DNA of 64,000 nucleotides from Rhizobium lusitanum (GCF_014189535.1 NZ_CP050307.1:124001-188000), one strand, 5' to 3'; shown: positions 36,440-45,450, numbered from the stretch's first letter. Made by a program: numbers and translations. Notes: generated by a model not told the origin, from the sequence alone.

Positions 36440-36710
36440 TAGGCACTGAACAGAAAATTATTTCTAATCAGTGGCTTATGTCGTAATTTATTGCCATTTT
36501 GGATGGCGGCGGATGGGCCTGAATCATTCCCACTCCATCGGTCGTGATGGCCGCTCAGCCCTCGTCCAATTGATGCTTGGCAAACCAAGATCTTCGGGAA
36601 AGGCCCACCGCCGAATCTCTCGTCGGCACAGGGGGGGATCTGGACAGGAGTTGATCCACTGCCTCTGCCGTGGTTCATTCGCCAAGCGTCTTGGCGAGGA
36701 GAGCGTAGCG

Positions 36711-37175
36711 ATGAAGAAAGCGATAGCAGCCACGGAGAACGGTGACCCGAAGGAAGGCAATGGCGAAGGCTCTCCCTCTCATCTGATCGATGCGAGGATA
36801 GAGGAGCTGGGTGATTGGCGGGGCGATATGCTCGCCCGGATCCGGGTTCTCATCAAGCAGGCCGACCCTGAAGTGGTTGAAGAGTGGAAGTGGAGAGGTG
36901 TTCCGGTATGGTCGCATGACGGGATCATCTGCACCGGTGAGACCTATAAGAGTGTGGTGAAGATGACCTTTGCCAAGGGCGCTTCATTGGAGGATCCTTC
37001 AGGCCTCTTCAACGCCAGCCTCGAGGGCAATGCCAGACGCGCCATCGATTTTGAGGAGGGCGCTAGGATTGATGAAGGAGCGTTGAAGGCGCTTATTCGG
37101 GCTGCCGTGGCATTGAACATTTCGGTGCAAGCTGCCGCTCGTGTCCGTTCTCGAAAGAGTCCGAAGCGTATTTAA
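36711..37175 (+). CDS. DUF1801 domain protein
   Basis: A 154-aa protein of the DUF1801/YdhG type. The domain runs from about residue 25 to 125: IDARIEELGDWRGDMLARIR, then VEEWKWRGVPVWSHDG and a GxxxKxxVKMTFAKGA strand pair. Start ATG 36711 has GAGGAGAG upstream; a longer frame from 36471 covers non-conserved DNA. The family is common in rhizobia as single genes; its biochemical role is unknown. Confidence 0.82.
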   Translation: MKKAIAATENGDPKEGNGEGSPSHLIDARIEELGDWRGDMLARIRVLIKQADPEVVEEWKWRGVPVWSHDGIICTGETYKSVVKMTFAKGASLEDPSGLFNASLEGNARRAIDFEEGARIDEGALKALIRAAVALNISVQAAARVRSRKSPKRI

Positions 37176-37433
37176 CGAGCGTCGTGAGATGACAGCAATC
37201 CGTCACCCTCTATGCCCGATGGCGACATAGCGAGCAGCAATATACCTCTTCAGACAATGGGAATACGCGGTCGAAAGCCGAGGGCTGACGCGCATGCTTT
37301 CCGACCGCCCAGGCAGTTTTCCCGCTCTATAGCCTTTGCCTTCGTTACGGTGACACACTATACCGCTTACCTAAATAAGGCGTGGCTATATGCCGTCGTC
37401 ACTCGCGAGATTTTTCCGTCAGAAGGAAAAACG

Positions 37434-38969
37434 ATGAATAGTATTGATGGCGTCGAGCGTTCCGCCAAGTCGGGCCTGTTTTCCGATCTGCGATGGGTGC
37501 CATGGGCCCTTGCGGCCTATTTCCTCGTGCAGGCCATCGTTCGTATAGCATTGCCGAATTCGTTGCGTGTCGATGAGGCGCAGCAATACGTCGTCGCGCA
37601 ATGGCTCGATTGGGGCTACGACGCGCAGCCGCCTCTCTACAACTGGATTCAGCAAGGCGTATTCGCCGTTTTCGGCACCACCTTGGCGTCGCTGGTCCTT
37701 TTGAAGAACCTCCTGCTCTTCCTTGTGTATTACACCTACTATCGGCTGGCCCGATTGCTGCTTGCCGATAAAGGATGGGCAGCTATCGCCACCCTGTCGT
37801 TGCTGACGATGCCGCAGATGTTCTGGCAGGCGCAGCGGGACCTGACCCATACGGTTGGAACACTGCTGGCAATCTGCCTGTTTCTGCATAGCGTCGTTTC
37901 GACGCTGCGAAAGCCCAGCTTCATATCCTACGCGTCGATGGGGTTGTGGGTCGGCGTAGGGATGCTGACGAAGTACAATTTCATCCTGATCGTCCTTGCC
38001 GCCTTTGTCGCCGTCATCAGGCATCCGGATGGGCTGAAGAGAGTTCTCGACAAGCGGCTCCTGCTGACGATCCTGCTGACGATCCTTGTCTTTCTGCCCC
38101 ACGGCCTCTGGATGATCTCGCATATGGGCGCTGTTCTCGACCAGACCTCGCGGACCATGTCCGAACAGGGAGAGGGCGGCAAACTTTCCGACATCGGAAA
38201 TGGGCTGAAGGAATTGTTCGGGACCGGTGTCGTTATCGTCTTGCCGACCGCTATCATCTTCCTCATCTTTTTCCGCAAGGCGTTCCTGCAGAGTTTTCGT
38301 GCAAGAAGCGAATGGTCGGATTTCGTGGGCACGATCTTCGCCGCGACGCTCGCCATACTGCTGTTGATGATCCTCGTGGTCACGCTGACCGTATTCCGGG
38401 ATCGCTGGTTGCTGCCGTTCCTGTTCCTGACGCCGCTTTATTTCTGCCTGAAACTGGAGGCATCCGGTGTCGGATCCGCCCAGGTGATCCGCAAATTTCT
38501 GTATGTGCCGCTTACGATGATGGTGGCGCTGCCGCTCATCATCGCGGGAAGCGTGCTCGTTCCGAAGTTCTTCGGCTCCTATGAGCATCTGAACACGCCC
38601 TACACCCCGTTTCTCGAGCAGGTCGTGGCGGCAGAAGGACGAAAGCCGGCGGCGGTGGTTACAACGACATGGCAGAAAGCCGGAAATGTCCGCATCAACA
38701 TGCCGGACACCCCCGTCATCTCGATTGCTTATCCCTTGTTCGACATCGATCACACCAGTATAGGCCATCAGCCTCTGCTGGTGGTCTGGAACGAGCGGGA
38801 CGGCAAGCCGTCGACCATGCCCGTCTCGCTCACGGCGTGGCTGAAGGAGAAATACGGGGAGGCGCTGTCCAATCCGGAACAGCATGACATGGCCGTGCCT
38901 TACTATTATGGCCGCGAACCCGACCGCTATCATTTCGGCTATGCCTGGGTCTATCCAAACGGGAAATAG
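37434..38969 (+). CDS. Membrane glycosyltransferase, GT39/ArnT-like family
   Basis: Integral membrane protein (511 aa) with about ten hydrophobic segments. The first periplasmic loop carries LRVDEAQQYVVAQW, where the acidic residue plays the catalytic role in ArnT/PMT-type enzymes (usually DE or ExxY), followed by YDAQPPLYNWIQ. These enzymes transfer a sugar from undecaprenyl- or dolichyl-phosphate to lipid A, glycan or protein on the periplasmic side. ATG 37434 has AGAAGGAAAA before it; the open frame upstream (from 37212) has no homology. Stands alone, acceptor unknown. Confidence 0.85.
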   Translation: MNSIDGVERSAKSGLFSDLRWVPWALAAYFLVQAIVRIALPNSLRVDEAQQYVVAQWLDWGYDAQPPLYNWIQQGVFAVFGTTLASLVLLKNLLLFLVYYTYYRLARLLLADKGWAAIATLSLLTMPQMFWQAQRDLTHTVGTLLAICLFLHSVVSTLRKPSFISYASMGLWVGVGMLTKYNFILIVLAAFVAVIRHPDGLKRVLDKRLLLTILLTILVFLPHGLWMISHMGAVLDQTSRTMSEQGEGGKLSDIGNGLKELFGTGVVIVLPTAIIFLIFFRKAFLQSFRARSEWSDFVGTIFAATLAILLLMILVVTLTVFRDRWLLPFLFLTPLYFCLKLEASGVGSAQVIRKFLYVPLTMMVALPLIIAGSVLVPKFFGSYEHLNTPYTPFLEQVVAAEGRKPAAVVTTTWQKAGNVRINMPDTPVISIAYPLFDIDHTSIGHQPLLVVWNERDGKPSTMPVSLTAWLKEKYGEALSNPEQHDMAVPYYYGREPDRYHFGYAWVYPNGK

Positions 38970-39009
38970 CCTGCATAGGGAATATCAGTCGGTGAATGCA
39001 TGCTCTGAG

Positions 39010-39027
39010 CGAGCAATATCTTGCTCG
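39010..39027 (+). promoter_or_regulatory. Candidate upstream activator site 1
   Basis: Perfect palindrome CGAGCAATATCTTGCTCG (7-bp arms, 4-base centre). Shares the core GCAA-N4-TTGC with site 2, and the site centres are 31 bp apart (three helical turns). About 190 bp upstream of the sigma-54 promoter, the normal place for an NtrC-family enhancer. Binding by the DctD-like regulator coded downstream is inferred. Confidence 0.65.
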
Positions 39028-39040
39028 ACATAGACCTGAG

Positions 39041-39058
39041 CTGGCAATTTTTTGCCAG
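39041..39058 (+). promoter_or_regulatory. Candidate upstream activator site 2
   Basis: Perfect palindrome CTGGCAATTTTTTGCCAG (7-bp arms, 4-base centre). Same GCAA-N4-TTGC core as site 1. It is not followed by a T-run and lies 71 bases after the previous stop, so it is less likely to be a terminator. Confidence 0.65.
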
Positions 39059-39209
39059 AAGCGCCGATCGCCAGGATAAGAGGCAATGCCAGAGCGATCC
39101 GATGTCGTCTTCCCAGTGAAGGTGAAAACATCATGATTTCAAGGTATTAATATCACGCGAGACACAAGGATCCTGTTTCCTGCCGCCGCGCAAGCATGGC
39201 GGTGGCAAC

Positions 39210-39225
39210 TGGCACACCCCTTGCT
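39210..39225 (+). promoter_or_regulatory. Sigma-54 (RpoN) promoter
   Basis: TGGCACACCCCTTGCT matches the -24/-12 consensus TGGCAC-N5-TTGCW, with the invariant GG and GC exactly 10 bases apart (GG 39211-39212, GC 39223-39224). Transcription would start near 39236, giving a leader of about 37 bases before the ATG at 39273. Predicted activator: the DctD-like protein at 43908. Confidence 0.8.
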
Positions 39226-39272
39226 CCCTATTTCTCGATCCGACTGTCGGATTGGTGTTTTGGGAGGAAAGC

Positions 39273-40229
39273 ATGAGACATTTGAAGCGCCGGCTGCTGC
39301 TGGCGGCGGTTGCCATTATGACCGCAGTATCAGCCAACGCCGCCGACAAGGTCCGGCTCGGCAATCTTAAATTCGCCCACTACGGCGCGATCTCCTACAT
39401 GAAGGAACTGGCTCCGAAGTACGATCTGGAAATCGATGAGCGGTTCTTCGCAAAGGGCATCGATATCCTGCCCGCAATCGTTGCCGGCGAGGTGGATATT
39501 GCCGCAAGTGCGGTCGACGCGGCGATTGCCGGCCGCGCCAAGGGCGTGCCGATCTATGCCGTTGCCGGTTTCGCGAAGGGTGGCGCCCGCATCGTGGCCG
39601 GCACAAAGTCCGGCATTACGTCGATCGCCGAGTTCAAGGGCAAGAAGGTCGGCGTTGCTCGCGGCGGCGCTCAGGAACTATTGCTCCTGGCCGAACTCGA
39701 CAAGGCTGGCCTGACCTGGTCGGAAAAGCCCGGCAAGGATGTGCAGATCCTCTATATGGCCTTTGCCGACCTCAATCAGGCTCTCATGGCCGGCGATATC
39801 GACGGCATGAGCCAGTCCGAGCCACAGGCAAGCCAGGCGATCAACAAGACCTTCGGCGTCGAGATCCTCAAGCCCTACGACACGCCGATCGGCATGCCCG
39901 TTCGTTCGTTGGTCTTTTCTGAGGAGTTCTACAAGAAGGGCGATGTCGCCGAACGCACCATGAAGCTTTTCGTCGAGGCGACCAAGACCTTCATCGACAA
40001 GCCGGATCTGGCGGAGAAATACGTCATCAACGAGATGTTCAAGGGCCAGATCACGCCGCAGGACTTCAAGGACGCGATCGGAAACTCGCCCTACAGCTAC
40101 GAGATCACGCCTGAACACGTCCAGATCACCACGGATCTGATGGTGAAATATGGTGTCGGCAAGCTCGTCAATCCGCCGAAAGCGACCGACTGGGTGAAGA
40201 CGGATCTTCTGGAAGGCGCCCTGAAATGA
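39273..40229 (+). CDS. NitT/TauT-type ABC transporter substrate-binding protein
   Basis: Periplasmic binding protein of the NMT1/SsuA/TauA class (318 aa). The ATG at 39273 follows GGGAGGAAAGC and gives a Sec signal peptide MRHLKRRLLLAAVAIMTAVS ending in ANA/AD. Family features: LPAIVAGEVDIAASAVDAAI and KGKKVGVARGGAQE. An upstream in-frame start at 39252 would add seven residues in front of a good signal. First gene of a three-gene importer under a sigma-54 promoter. Ligand unknown (sulfonates, nitrate, pyrimidines and aromatic acids occur in the class). Confidence 0.92.
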   Translation: MRHLKRRLLLAAVAIMTAVSANAADKVRLGNLKFAHYGAISYMKELAPKYDLEIDERFFAKGIDILPAIVAGEVDIAASAVDAAIAGRAKGVPIYAVAGFAKGGARIVAGTKSGITSIAEFKGKKVGVARGGAQELLLLAELDKAGLTWSEKPGKDVQILYMAFADLNQALMAGDIDGMSQSEPQASQAINKTFGVEILKPYDTPIGMPVRSLVFSEEFYKKGDVAERTMKLFVEATKTFIDKPDLAEKYVINEMFKGQITPQDFKDAIGNSPYSYEITPEHVQITTDLMVKYGVGKLVNPPKATDWVKTDLLEGALK

Positions 40230-41032
40230 TGAAGCGGCTGTTGCAGAATCTGGCCGTTCCGGTCGTCCTTTTGAGCATATGGCAATTGATGTCGGTCTTC
40301 GGTCTGGTCAGGCCGGAGATCCTGCCGTCTCCCGTGGCGATTATGGAGCGTCTTTGGCTCTACCTGATCCCGGAGGAAACCTTCCAGGAGGCCGGCAGCT
40401 TCAGTGCCTGGATTATGTCGAGCGAGCTTCTGGGCGATCTGCTGGCGAGCCTCCAGCGCGTTGTTCTGGGCTTTGTTGTCGGGGCGGGTCTTGCACTTCC
40501 CCTCGGATTGCTGATGGGCACGGATCGCACGGTCGAGCGATATCTGAACCCGGTCATCCAGTTCCTGCGGCCGATCCCGCCGATCGCCTATATCCCGCTG
40601 GCGATCCTCTGGTTCGGTCTCGGCAATCCGCCGGCCATCTTCCTGATAGCCATCGGGGCCTTTTTCCCGGTGCTGATCAATACGATCAGCGGCGTTCGCA
40701 ATGTCGACAGCATCTATATCCGGGCCGCCACCAATCTCGGCGCGGGCAGGCTGACCTTGTTCAGGCGCGTCATCCTGCCCGCCGCCACACCCTATATCCT
40801 CACGGGCATGCGGATCGGTATCGGCACGGCCTTCATCGTCGTCATCGTCGCCGAAATGATCGCGGTCAACAGCGGCCTTGGATACCGAATTCTGGAGGCT
40901 CGGGAATATATGTGGTCGGACAAGGTGATCGCCGGGATGATCGCGATCGGTCTGCTCGGCCTTGCCATCGATCTCGGCGTCAACAGGCTGAACAGCCACC
41001 TGTTGCGCTGGCATCGCGGGATCGAGTCCTAG
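40226..41032 (+). CDS. NitT/TauT-type ABC transporter permease
   Basis: Permease (268 aa) of the SsuC/TauC type, about six membrane segments. Conserved FLRPIPPIAYIPLAILWFGLG and the EAA-type loop AATNLGAGRLTLFRRVILPA. Start at 40226 (overlapping the previous stop) or the next ATG at 40229. Confidence 0.93.
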   Translation: MMKRLLQNLAVPVVLLSIWQLMSVFGLVRPEILPSPVAIMERLWLYLIPEETFQEAGSFSAWIMSSELLGDLLASLQRVVLGFVVGAGLALPLGLLMGTDRTVERYLNPVIQFLRPIPPIAYIPLAILWFGLGNPPAIFLIAIGAFFPVLINTISGVRNVDSIYIRAATNLGAGRLTLFRRVILPAATPYILTGMRIGIGTAFIVVIVAEMIAVNSGLGYRILEAREYMWSDKVIAGMIAIGLLGLAIDLGVNRLNSHLLRWHRGIES

Positions 41033-41149
41033 CCGGAGCTATGAGCCGGTCAGTCTTCAATCTGCCGGTCCGCCTGTCCCAATGGATGGATGGGACGCGG
41101 GCCGGCCCGATGGCATTGATCCGTCAATGTCCACAATGGGAGGAATTTT

Positions 41150-41989
41150 ATGTCGATCATTCCTGTAAACCTTGCCCCGCAGACAGCGATTGCTTCTGCG
41201 CCCCAGATTTTTGCGCGGGGCGTGAACAAGATCTTCGGCAAGGAGCCGGCCGCCGTTACGGCGCTGAAGGACATTGATCTTGAAATCAATGCCGGAGAAT
41301 TCGTCTGCCTTCTCGGCCCTTCCGGCTGCGGAAAATCCACCCTGCTCAACGCCATCGCAGGCTTCTCCCTGCCGACCGCCGGGACGCTGGAAGTCTCCGG
41401 CAAAGCCGTCACGGCCCCCGGGCCGGATCGCGGCATGGTGTTTCAGGAATATGCCCTGTTTCCCTGGATGACGGTCGAGCGCAATATCGCCTTCGGGCTG
41501 GAAATACGCGGGTTGGCGAAGCAGCAGATCGCCGAGACCGTCACGCAGCTTCTGGATATGTTGGGGCTGAAGGAATTTCGGCAGCGTTTCCCCAAGGATC
41601 TCTCCGGCGGCATGCGGCAGCGCGTGGCGATTGCCCGTGTTCTGGCGCTCGATCCGCCGATCATGCTGATGGACGAGCCGTTCGGCGCGCTCGATGCGCT
41701 GACGCGGCGCTCGCTGCAGGATGAACTTCTGCGCATCTGGCAGGCAGTCGGCAAAACCATCGTGTTTGTCACCCACTCCATCGAGGAAGCCATCTATCTC
41801 GGCTCTCGCGTCGTCATTCTCACCTATCGGCCGGGCACGATCAAAAGGGATATCCGTATCGAACTGCCCTATCCAAGAGACACCAATTCCGTCGAATTCA
41901 ACGAAATCAAGCGGGAGCTGGCGCAGATCGTCCATGCCGAGCAGGACCGCTTCGCATCGGATGAGCGCCAGGGCCTTACCCTGGACTGA
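41150..41989 (+). CDS. NitT/TauT-type ABC transporter ATP-binding protein
   Basis: ATPase (279 aa) of the SsuB/TauB type. Walker A GPSGCGKST, Q-loop VFQEYALFPWMTV, signature LSGGMRQRVAIARV, Walker B IMLMDEPFGALD, H-loop VTHSIEEAIYL. A strong GGGAGGAA precedes the ATG. It is 117 bases after the permease gene, still probably one transcript, and is followed after about 100 bases by the two-component genes. Confidence 0.93.
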   Translation: MSIIPVNLAPQTAIASAPQIFARGVNKIFGKEPAAVTALKDIDLEINAGEFVCLLGPSGCGKSTLLNAIAGFSLPTAGTLEVSGKAVTAPGPDRGMVFQEYALFPWMTVERNIAFGLEIRGLAKQQIAETVTQLLDMLGLKEFRQRFPKDLSGGMRQRVAIARVLALDPPIMLMDEPFGALDALTRRSLQDELLRIWQAVGKTIVFVTHSIEEAIYLGSRVVILTYRPGTIKRDIRIELPYPRDTNSVEFNEIKRELAQIVHAEQDRFASDERQGLTLD

Positions 41990-42093
41990 CTGGTCGAAAG
42001 GTCGCGCGATCAAAAGTGTTCAAGGATACTACTTTGCCGCGCGACCGATCCTGCTATGATCACGAGATTGGGGTATGGTTTGGGGGAGCACCA

Positions 42094-43911
42094 TTGCGAT
42101 GGAAATACCTGATACTCGCACTTGTGTTCATGATACTCGGTGTCGGCATACCGGGGCTTGTTCAGGACGCAACGCGGAAATACGGGCTGCGTGAGGCAGC
42201 CGCTCAGTCGCATGAGCGGCTGAGGCTCATCTCGGCCACCCTGTCGGCCCGCATCGAGCGGTTCCGCTATCTGCCGGATGTGGTGGCACGCTCCAGCGAG
42301 ATCGAGGATCTGTTCCGTGCCGGCATGGCTGAGGACAAGCGGCCGGACATCAATCGCTTCCTGGCCCGCCTGTCGAATGCATCCGGTGCAGTGGCGCTCT
42401 ATGTCACCGATACGAAGGGATTGACGATAGCCGCCAGCAACTATGACACGCCCGAAAGTTTCGTTGGCCATGACTACAGCTACCGACCGTATTTTCGCGA
42501 CGCGATGGCCAATGGCAACGGCAGTTACTACGCCATCGGCACGACCACAGGGCAACCCGGCTATTTTCTCTCCGTTCCCATCAGGGTCGACGACAGGGTT
42601 GTCGGCGTCTCCATCGTCAAGATCGATCTCCTGCCCGTCGAGAAGCAGTGGCGGGATGCATCCGAGCATGTTGCCATGGCGGATAGCGAAGGCATCATCT
42701 TCCTGTCGTCGCAGCCGGATTGGCGATACACAGCCACATCACCGATTTCGCCCATGGCTTTGGCGCAACTGAAGCAGGAACGCCGCTATGGAGATGCGGC
42801 GCTCACGCCGAAGATCAAGGTTCAGCAGTCCTCCGGCTTCGATCTTGCGACAGTTGAAAACGACGACACATCGGAACAGCGCTTGCAGGTTACCGCACCG
42901 TTCGGTGAAAAGGGCTGGACGCTGATCTACTTCGCCGACTTGGCCGACATCAGGCGCCAGGAGGACATCGTCGCGATTGCCACGGCGCTGGCGGGCCTGC
43001 TGGTTCTGGCCGGCATTACCATCGCCATGCAAAGGCGACGCGGCCGGCAGGCGGCAAAGCGTGCCTTCGAGCAGCTCGAACACCGTGTTACCGAGCGCAC
43101 CCAGCAATTGAAGCTGAGCCATGATCGACTGGAGCTAGAGATTGCCGAGCGTAAGGAAGCCGAGCGGCAACTGAGCGTTACGCGCAGCAATCTTTCGCAG
43201 GCGGAAAAGCTTGCGCTGATCGGACAGGCCTTTGCCGGGCTTGCGCATGAAATCAATCAGCCGCTGGCGGCGCTATCGACCTACATCGCCTCGACCCGGT
43301 TGCTGCTCCAGCGCAGGCAATATGATTCCATCGGGGAAAATATCGATACGATGAATGAGGTCGTCAGCCGCATCTCAGGCCTTACCGGGCAACTGAAGCG
43401 TCTGGCGCGCCGAAGCGATGATGATTTCGTCGATGTCGATCTTGGCGCGATCATAAGGCGCACTCTGAAACTGCTGAAGTTTCGCTTCTCCGACCTCGGC
43501 ATCGACGTCGCGCACGAGATCGGCCCGGGCCTCAATGTCCAGGGGAGTGCGGCGCAGCTTGAGCAAGTGGTCCTCAATCTTCTCAGCAATGCGATCGATG
43601 CTGTCAGGAACCGGAAAGAGCCTTGCATCCGTATCAGCGGTGCCGCCGAAGGGGCATGCTGCGTCATTGCCGTCGACGACAACGGCCCGGGGATTGCCGC
43701 CGATACGGGCACGCAGTTGTTCGAGCCGTTCTACACGACCAAATTGCCCGGCGAGGGCCTCGGTCTTGGTCTGGCGACGGCCCATCGCATCGCAAACGAT
43801 CATGGTGGCACATTGTCTTTCGATCAGTCGCCGCTTGGCGGGGCCAGATTCATTCTACGCCTCAGGCAGAACGGCAAGCGCGCATCGCGCCGGCAAGGGG
43901 AGGTCGCATGA
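42094..43911 (+). CDS. DctB-like sensor histidine kinase
   Basis: Membrane-bound kinase (605 aa from TTG 42094): TM1 YLILALVFMILGVGIPGLV, a periplasmic double-PAS/Cache sensor of about 260 residues, TM2 IVAIATALAGLLVLAGITIA, a coiled linker (RVTERTQQLKLSHDRLELEI), then the kinase core: H-box FAGLAHEINQPLAAL, N-box VVLNLLSNAIDAV, G-boxes DDNGPGIA and GEGLGLGL. TTG 42094 has GGGGGAG (42082-42088) at 5 bases and yields a normal TM start; an upstream GTG at 42016 adds an odd N-terminus. DctB senses C4-dicarboxylates, but no dctA is adjacent, so the ligand may be the solute of the ABC importer. Confidence 0.9.
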   Translation: MRWKYLILALVFMILGVGIPGLVQDATRKYGLREAAAQSHERLRLISATLSARIERFRYLPDVVARSSEIEDLFRAGMAEDKRPDINRFLARLSNASGAVALYVTDTKGLTIAASNYDTPESFVGHDYSYRPYFRDAMANGNGSYYAIGTTTGQPGYFLSVPIRVDDRVVGVSIVKIDLLPVEKQWRDASEHVAMADSEGIIFLSSQPDWRYTATSPISPMALAQLKQERRYGDAALTPKIKVQQSSGFDLATVENDDTSEQRLQVTAPFGEKGWTLIYFADLADIRRQEDIVAIATALAGLLVLAGITIAMQRRRGRQAAKRAFEQLEHRVTERTQQLKLSHDRLELEIAERKEAERQLSVTRSNLSQAEKLALIGQAFAGLAHEINQPLAALSTYIASTRLLLQRRQYDSIGENIDTMNEVVSRISGLTGQLKRLARRSDDDFVDVDLGAIIRRTLKLLKFRFSDLGIDVAHEIGPGLNVQGSAAQLEQVVLNLLSNAIDAVRNRKEPCIRISGAAEGACCVIAVDDNGPGIAADTGTQLFEPFYTTKLPGEGLGLGLATAHRIANDHGGTLSFDQSPLGGARFILRLRQNGKRASRRQGEVA

Positions 43912-45260
43912 CGGATGCATTGCCGGTCGTATTGCTGATCGAGGATGATGCCGCGCTGCGGCGCTCGCTCGCCCAATGGCTATCGCTCAACGAACTCTCG
44001 GTGATCCAAGCGCCTGACGGCAATGAAGCACTCAAGTTTCTTCGCTCGGATAAAGTCGATGTCGTGATTTCGGACGTGCGGATGCCTGGCATGTCTGGTC
44101 TCGAGGTGCTTGCGATTATCAGGAAGAACTGGCCGGAACTGCCGGTGATCATCCTTAGCGGTCATGGCGATGTTCCCATGGCGGTCGCAGCCATTCAGGC
44201 CGGTGCGTTCAATTTTCTAACGAAACCCTATGTGCCGGAACAGTTGATCGGTACGCTCCAGAATGCGCTCGAACAGACCCGTCTGCGCCGGCGTGTCGTC
44301 TCCCTGGAAGAAAGCAACGCAACCCAGGCCAGGCTCGAGCGGCAATTGCTGGGTACCGATCAGGCGACCACCCGCCTGAAGTCCACCATCGAGCAGCTTG
44401 CTCCCTATCACGTCGACGTGCTGATCAAGGGTGAAACCGGTTCGGGCAAGGAGGTCGTGGCCAGGTTGCTGCACGAGTGCAGCCCGCGCCATGCCGGCCC
44501 CTTTGTGGCCATCAATTGCGCTGCCCTGCCGCTCGACATCGTTGAAAGCGAGCTGTTTGGTCACGAGACAGGGGCGTTTACCGGCGCTTCCGGCACGCGC
44601 ATCGGCAAGTTCGAGTTCGCGAATGGCGGCACGATCTTCCTGGATGAGATCGAAAGCATGCCGCTCGCCATACAGGCGAAGCTCTTGCGCGTCCTACAGG
44701 AACGCAAGGTCACCCGCCTGGGCTCGAACCGGGAAATCCCGATCAACATACGCATCCTTTCCGCGACCAAGGAGCAGCTTCGCGATCTCGCCATGCGCGG
44801 GCGTTTCCGGGAGGATCTTTATTATCGCCTGGCGGCTGCGGATGTTGCAATTCCTCCGTTGCGGGATCGCGGTCACGATGCGCTCATGCTGTTCGAGCAT
44901 TTCACGCTCTCGATGGCGACACGTCTGGAGCGGAGCGTACTGCCTTTGACGGGTGAGGAAACGCGCTTCCTTCTTGCCTATGCGTGGCCCGGCAATGTGC
45001 GGGAGCTCAAGCACCTGGCAGAGCGCCGTGCACTGGGGCTGGATTGGCGCCCCGACACGGATCAGCGGGACGATCTGACGGTGGAGAATTCCTCCCTGGC
45101 CGATCTTGTCGATCAGTTCGAGCTCAAGGTTATCGAACAGGCCTTGAATGATGCCGGCGGCAGGGCCAGCCTTGCCGCGGAACGGCTACAGCTTCCCCAC
45201 AGAACGCTGAATGAGAAGCTGAAAAGACTGGGCATAAAGAACAGAGGCGACCGCTCGTGA
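43908..45260 (+). CDS. DctD-like sigma-54-dependent response regulator
   Basis: NtrC-family activator (450 aa). Receiver with IEDD, phospho-acceptor Asp in VVISDVRMPG and Lys in FNFLTKPY; AAA+ domain with Walker A GETGSGKE, the sigma-54 contact loop GHETGAFTGA and Walker B GGTIFLDEIE; C-terminal Fis-type HTH (ASLAAERLQLPHRTLNEKLK). ATG overlaps the kinase stop. Predicted to bind the two palindromes at 39010-39058 and fire the promoter at 39210, so kinase and regulator would control the importer encoded in front of them. Confidence 0.93.
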   Translation: MTDALPVVLLIEDDAALRRSLAQWLSLNELSVIQAPDGNEALKFLRSDKVDVVISDVRMPGMSGLEVLAIIRKNWPELPVIILSGHGDVPMAVAAIQAGAFNFLTKPYVPEQLIGTLQNALEQTRLRRRVVSLEESNATQARLERQLLGTDQATTRLKSTIEQLAPYHVDVLIKGETGSGKEVVARLLHECSPRHAGPFVAINCAALPLDIVESELFGHETGAFTGASGTRIGKFEFANGGTIFLDEIESMPLAIQAKLLRVLQERKVTRLGSNREIPINIRILSATKEQLRDLAMRGRFREDLYYRLAAADVAIPPLRDRGHDALMLFEHFTLSMATRLERSVLPLTGEETRFLLAYAWPGNVRELKHLAERRALGLDWRPDTDQRDDLTVENSSLADLVDQFELKVIEQALNDAGGRASLAAERLQLPHRTLNEKLKRLGIKNRGDRS

Positions 45261-45290
45261 CGGCGAAGATGCCTGGCGCCGTGCATTTAG

Positions 45291-45446
45291 GTTTGTCCGG
45301 CCTACTCTCCGCATGTTTCCGGCATGGATCGTATGGCCGAACGTCTTGTCACGGAGCGCTGCGTCAGCAATATCCTCGAATATCTTGGCGGCCGCCCGCA
45401 GGCGATCGTCCTCCATGTCGTTAATCCACAAGCATTGGCAGGCTGA
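45291..45446 (+). pseudogene. C-terminal relic of a D-isomer 2-hydroxyacid dehydrogenase
   Basis: One frame from 45291 to the TGA ending at 45446 encodes the last ~51 residues of a D-2-hydroxyacid dehydrogenase: YSPHVSGMDRMAERLVTERC, then NILEYLGGRPQ and LHVVNPQALAG. SPHVSG matches the family block (T/S)PH(I/V)xG with the catalytic His, and NILxxLxGRP...VNPxxL is the usual C-terminus. An in-frame TAG lies directly before it, and nothing upstream (end of the DctD-like gene) continues it. A deletion relic; the aldolase gene begins 5 bases later. Confidence 0.75.
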
Positions 45447-45450
45447 CACT

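Larger units (their letters stand above)
38970..39272. promoter_or_regulatory. 303-bp control region of the NitT/TauT-type ABC operon
   Basis: Contains two 18-bp palindromes (39010-39027 and 39041-39058) and a sigma-54-type promoter (39210-39225), listed separately. No gene. Confidence 0.75.

Noticed and set aside
37419..38933. 504-codon minus-strand frame opposite the glycosyltransferase gene
   Set aside because: Shadow frame rich in Gln, Arg and Asp; the plus strand encodes a clear multi-pass membrane protein.
39010..39058. Palindromes read as tandem terminators of the glycosyltransferase gene
   Set aside because: No T-run after either stem, shared core and 31-bp phasing with a sigma-54 promoter downstream favour activator sites.
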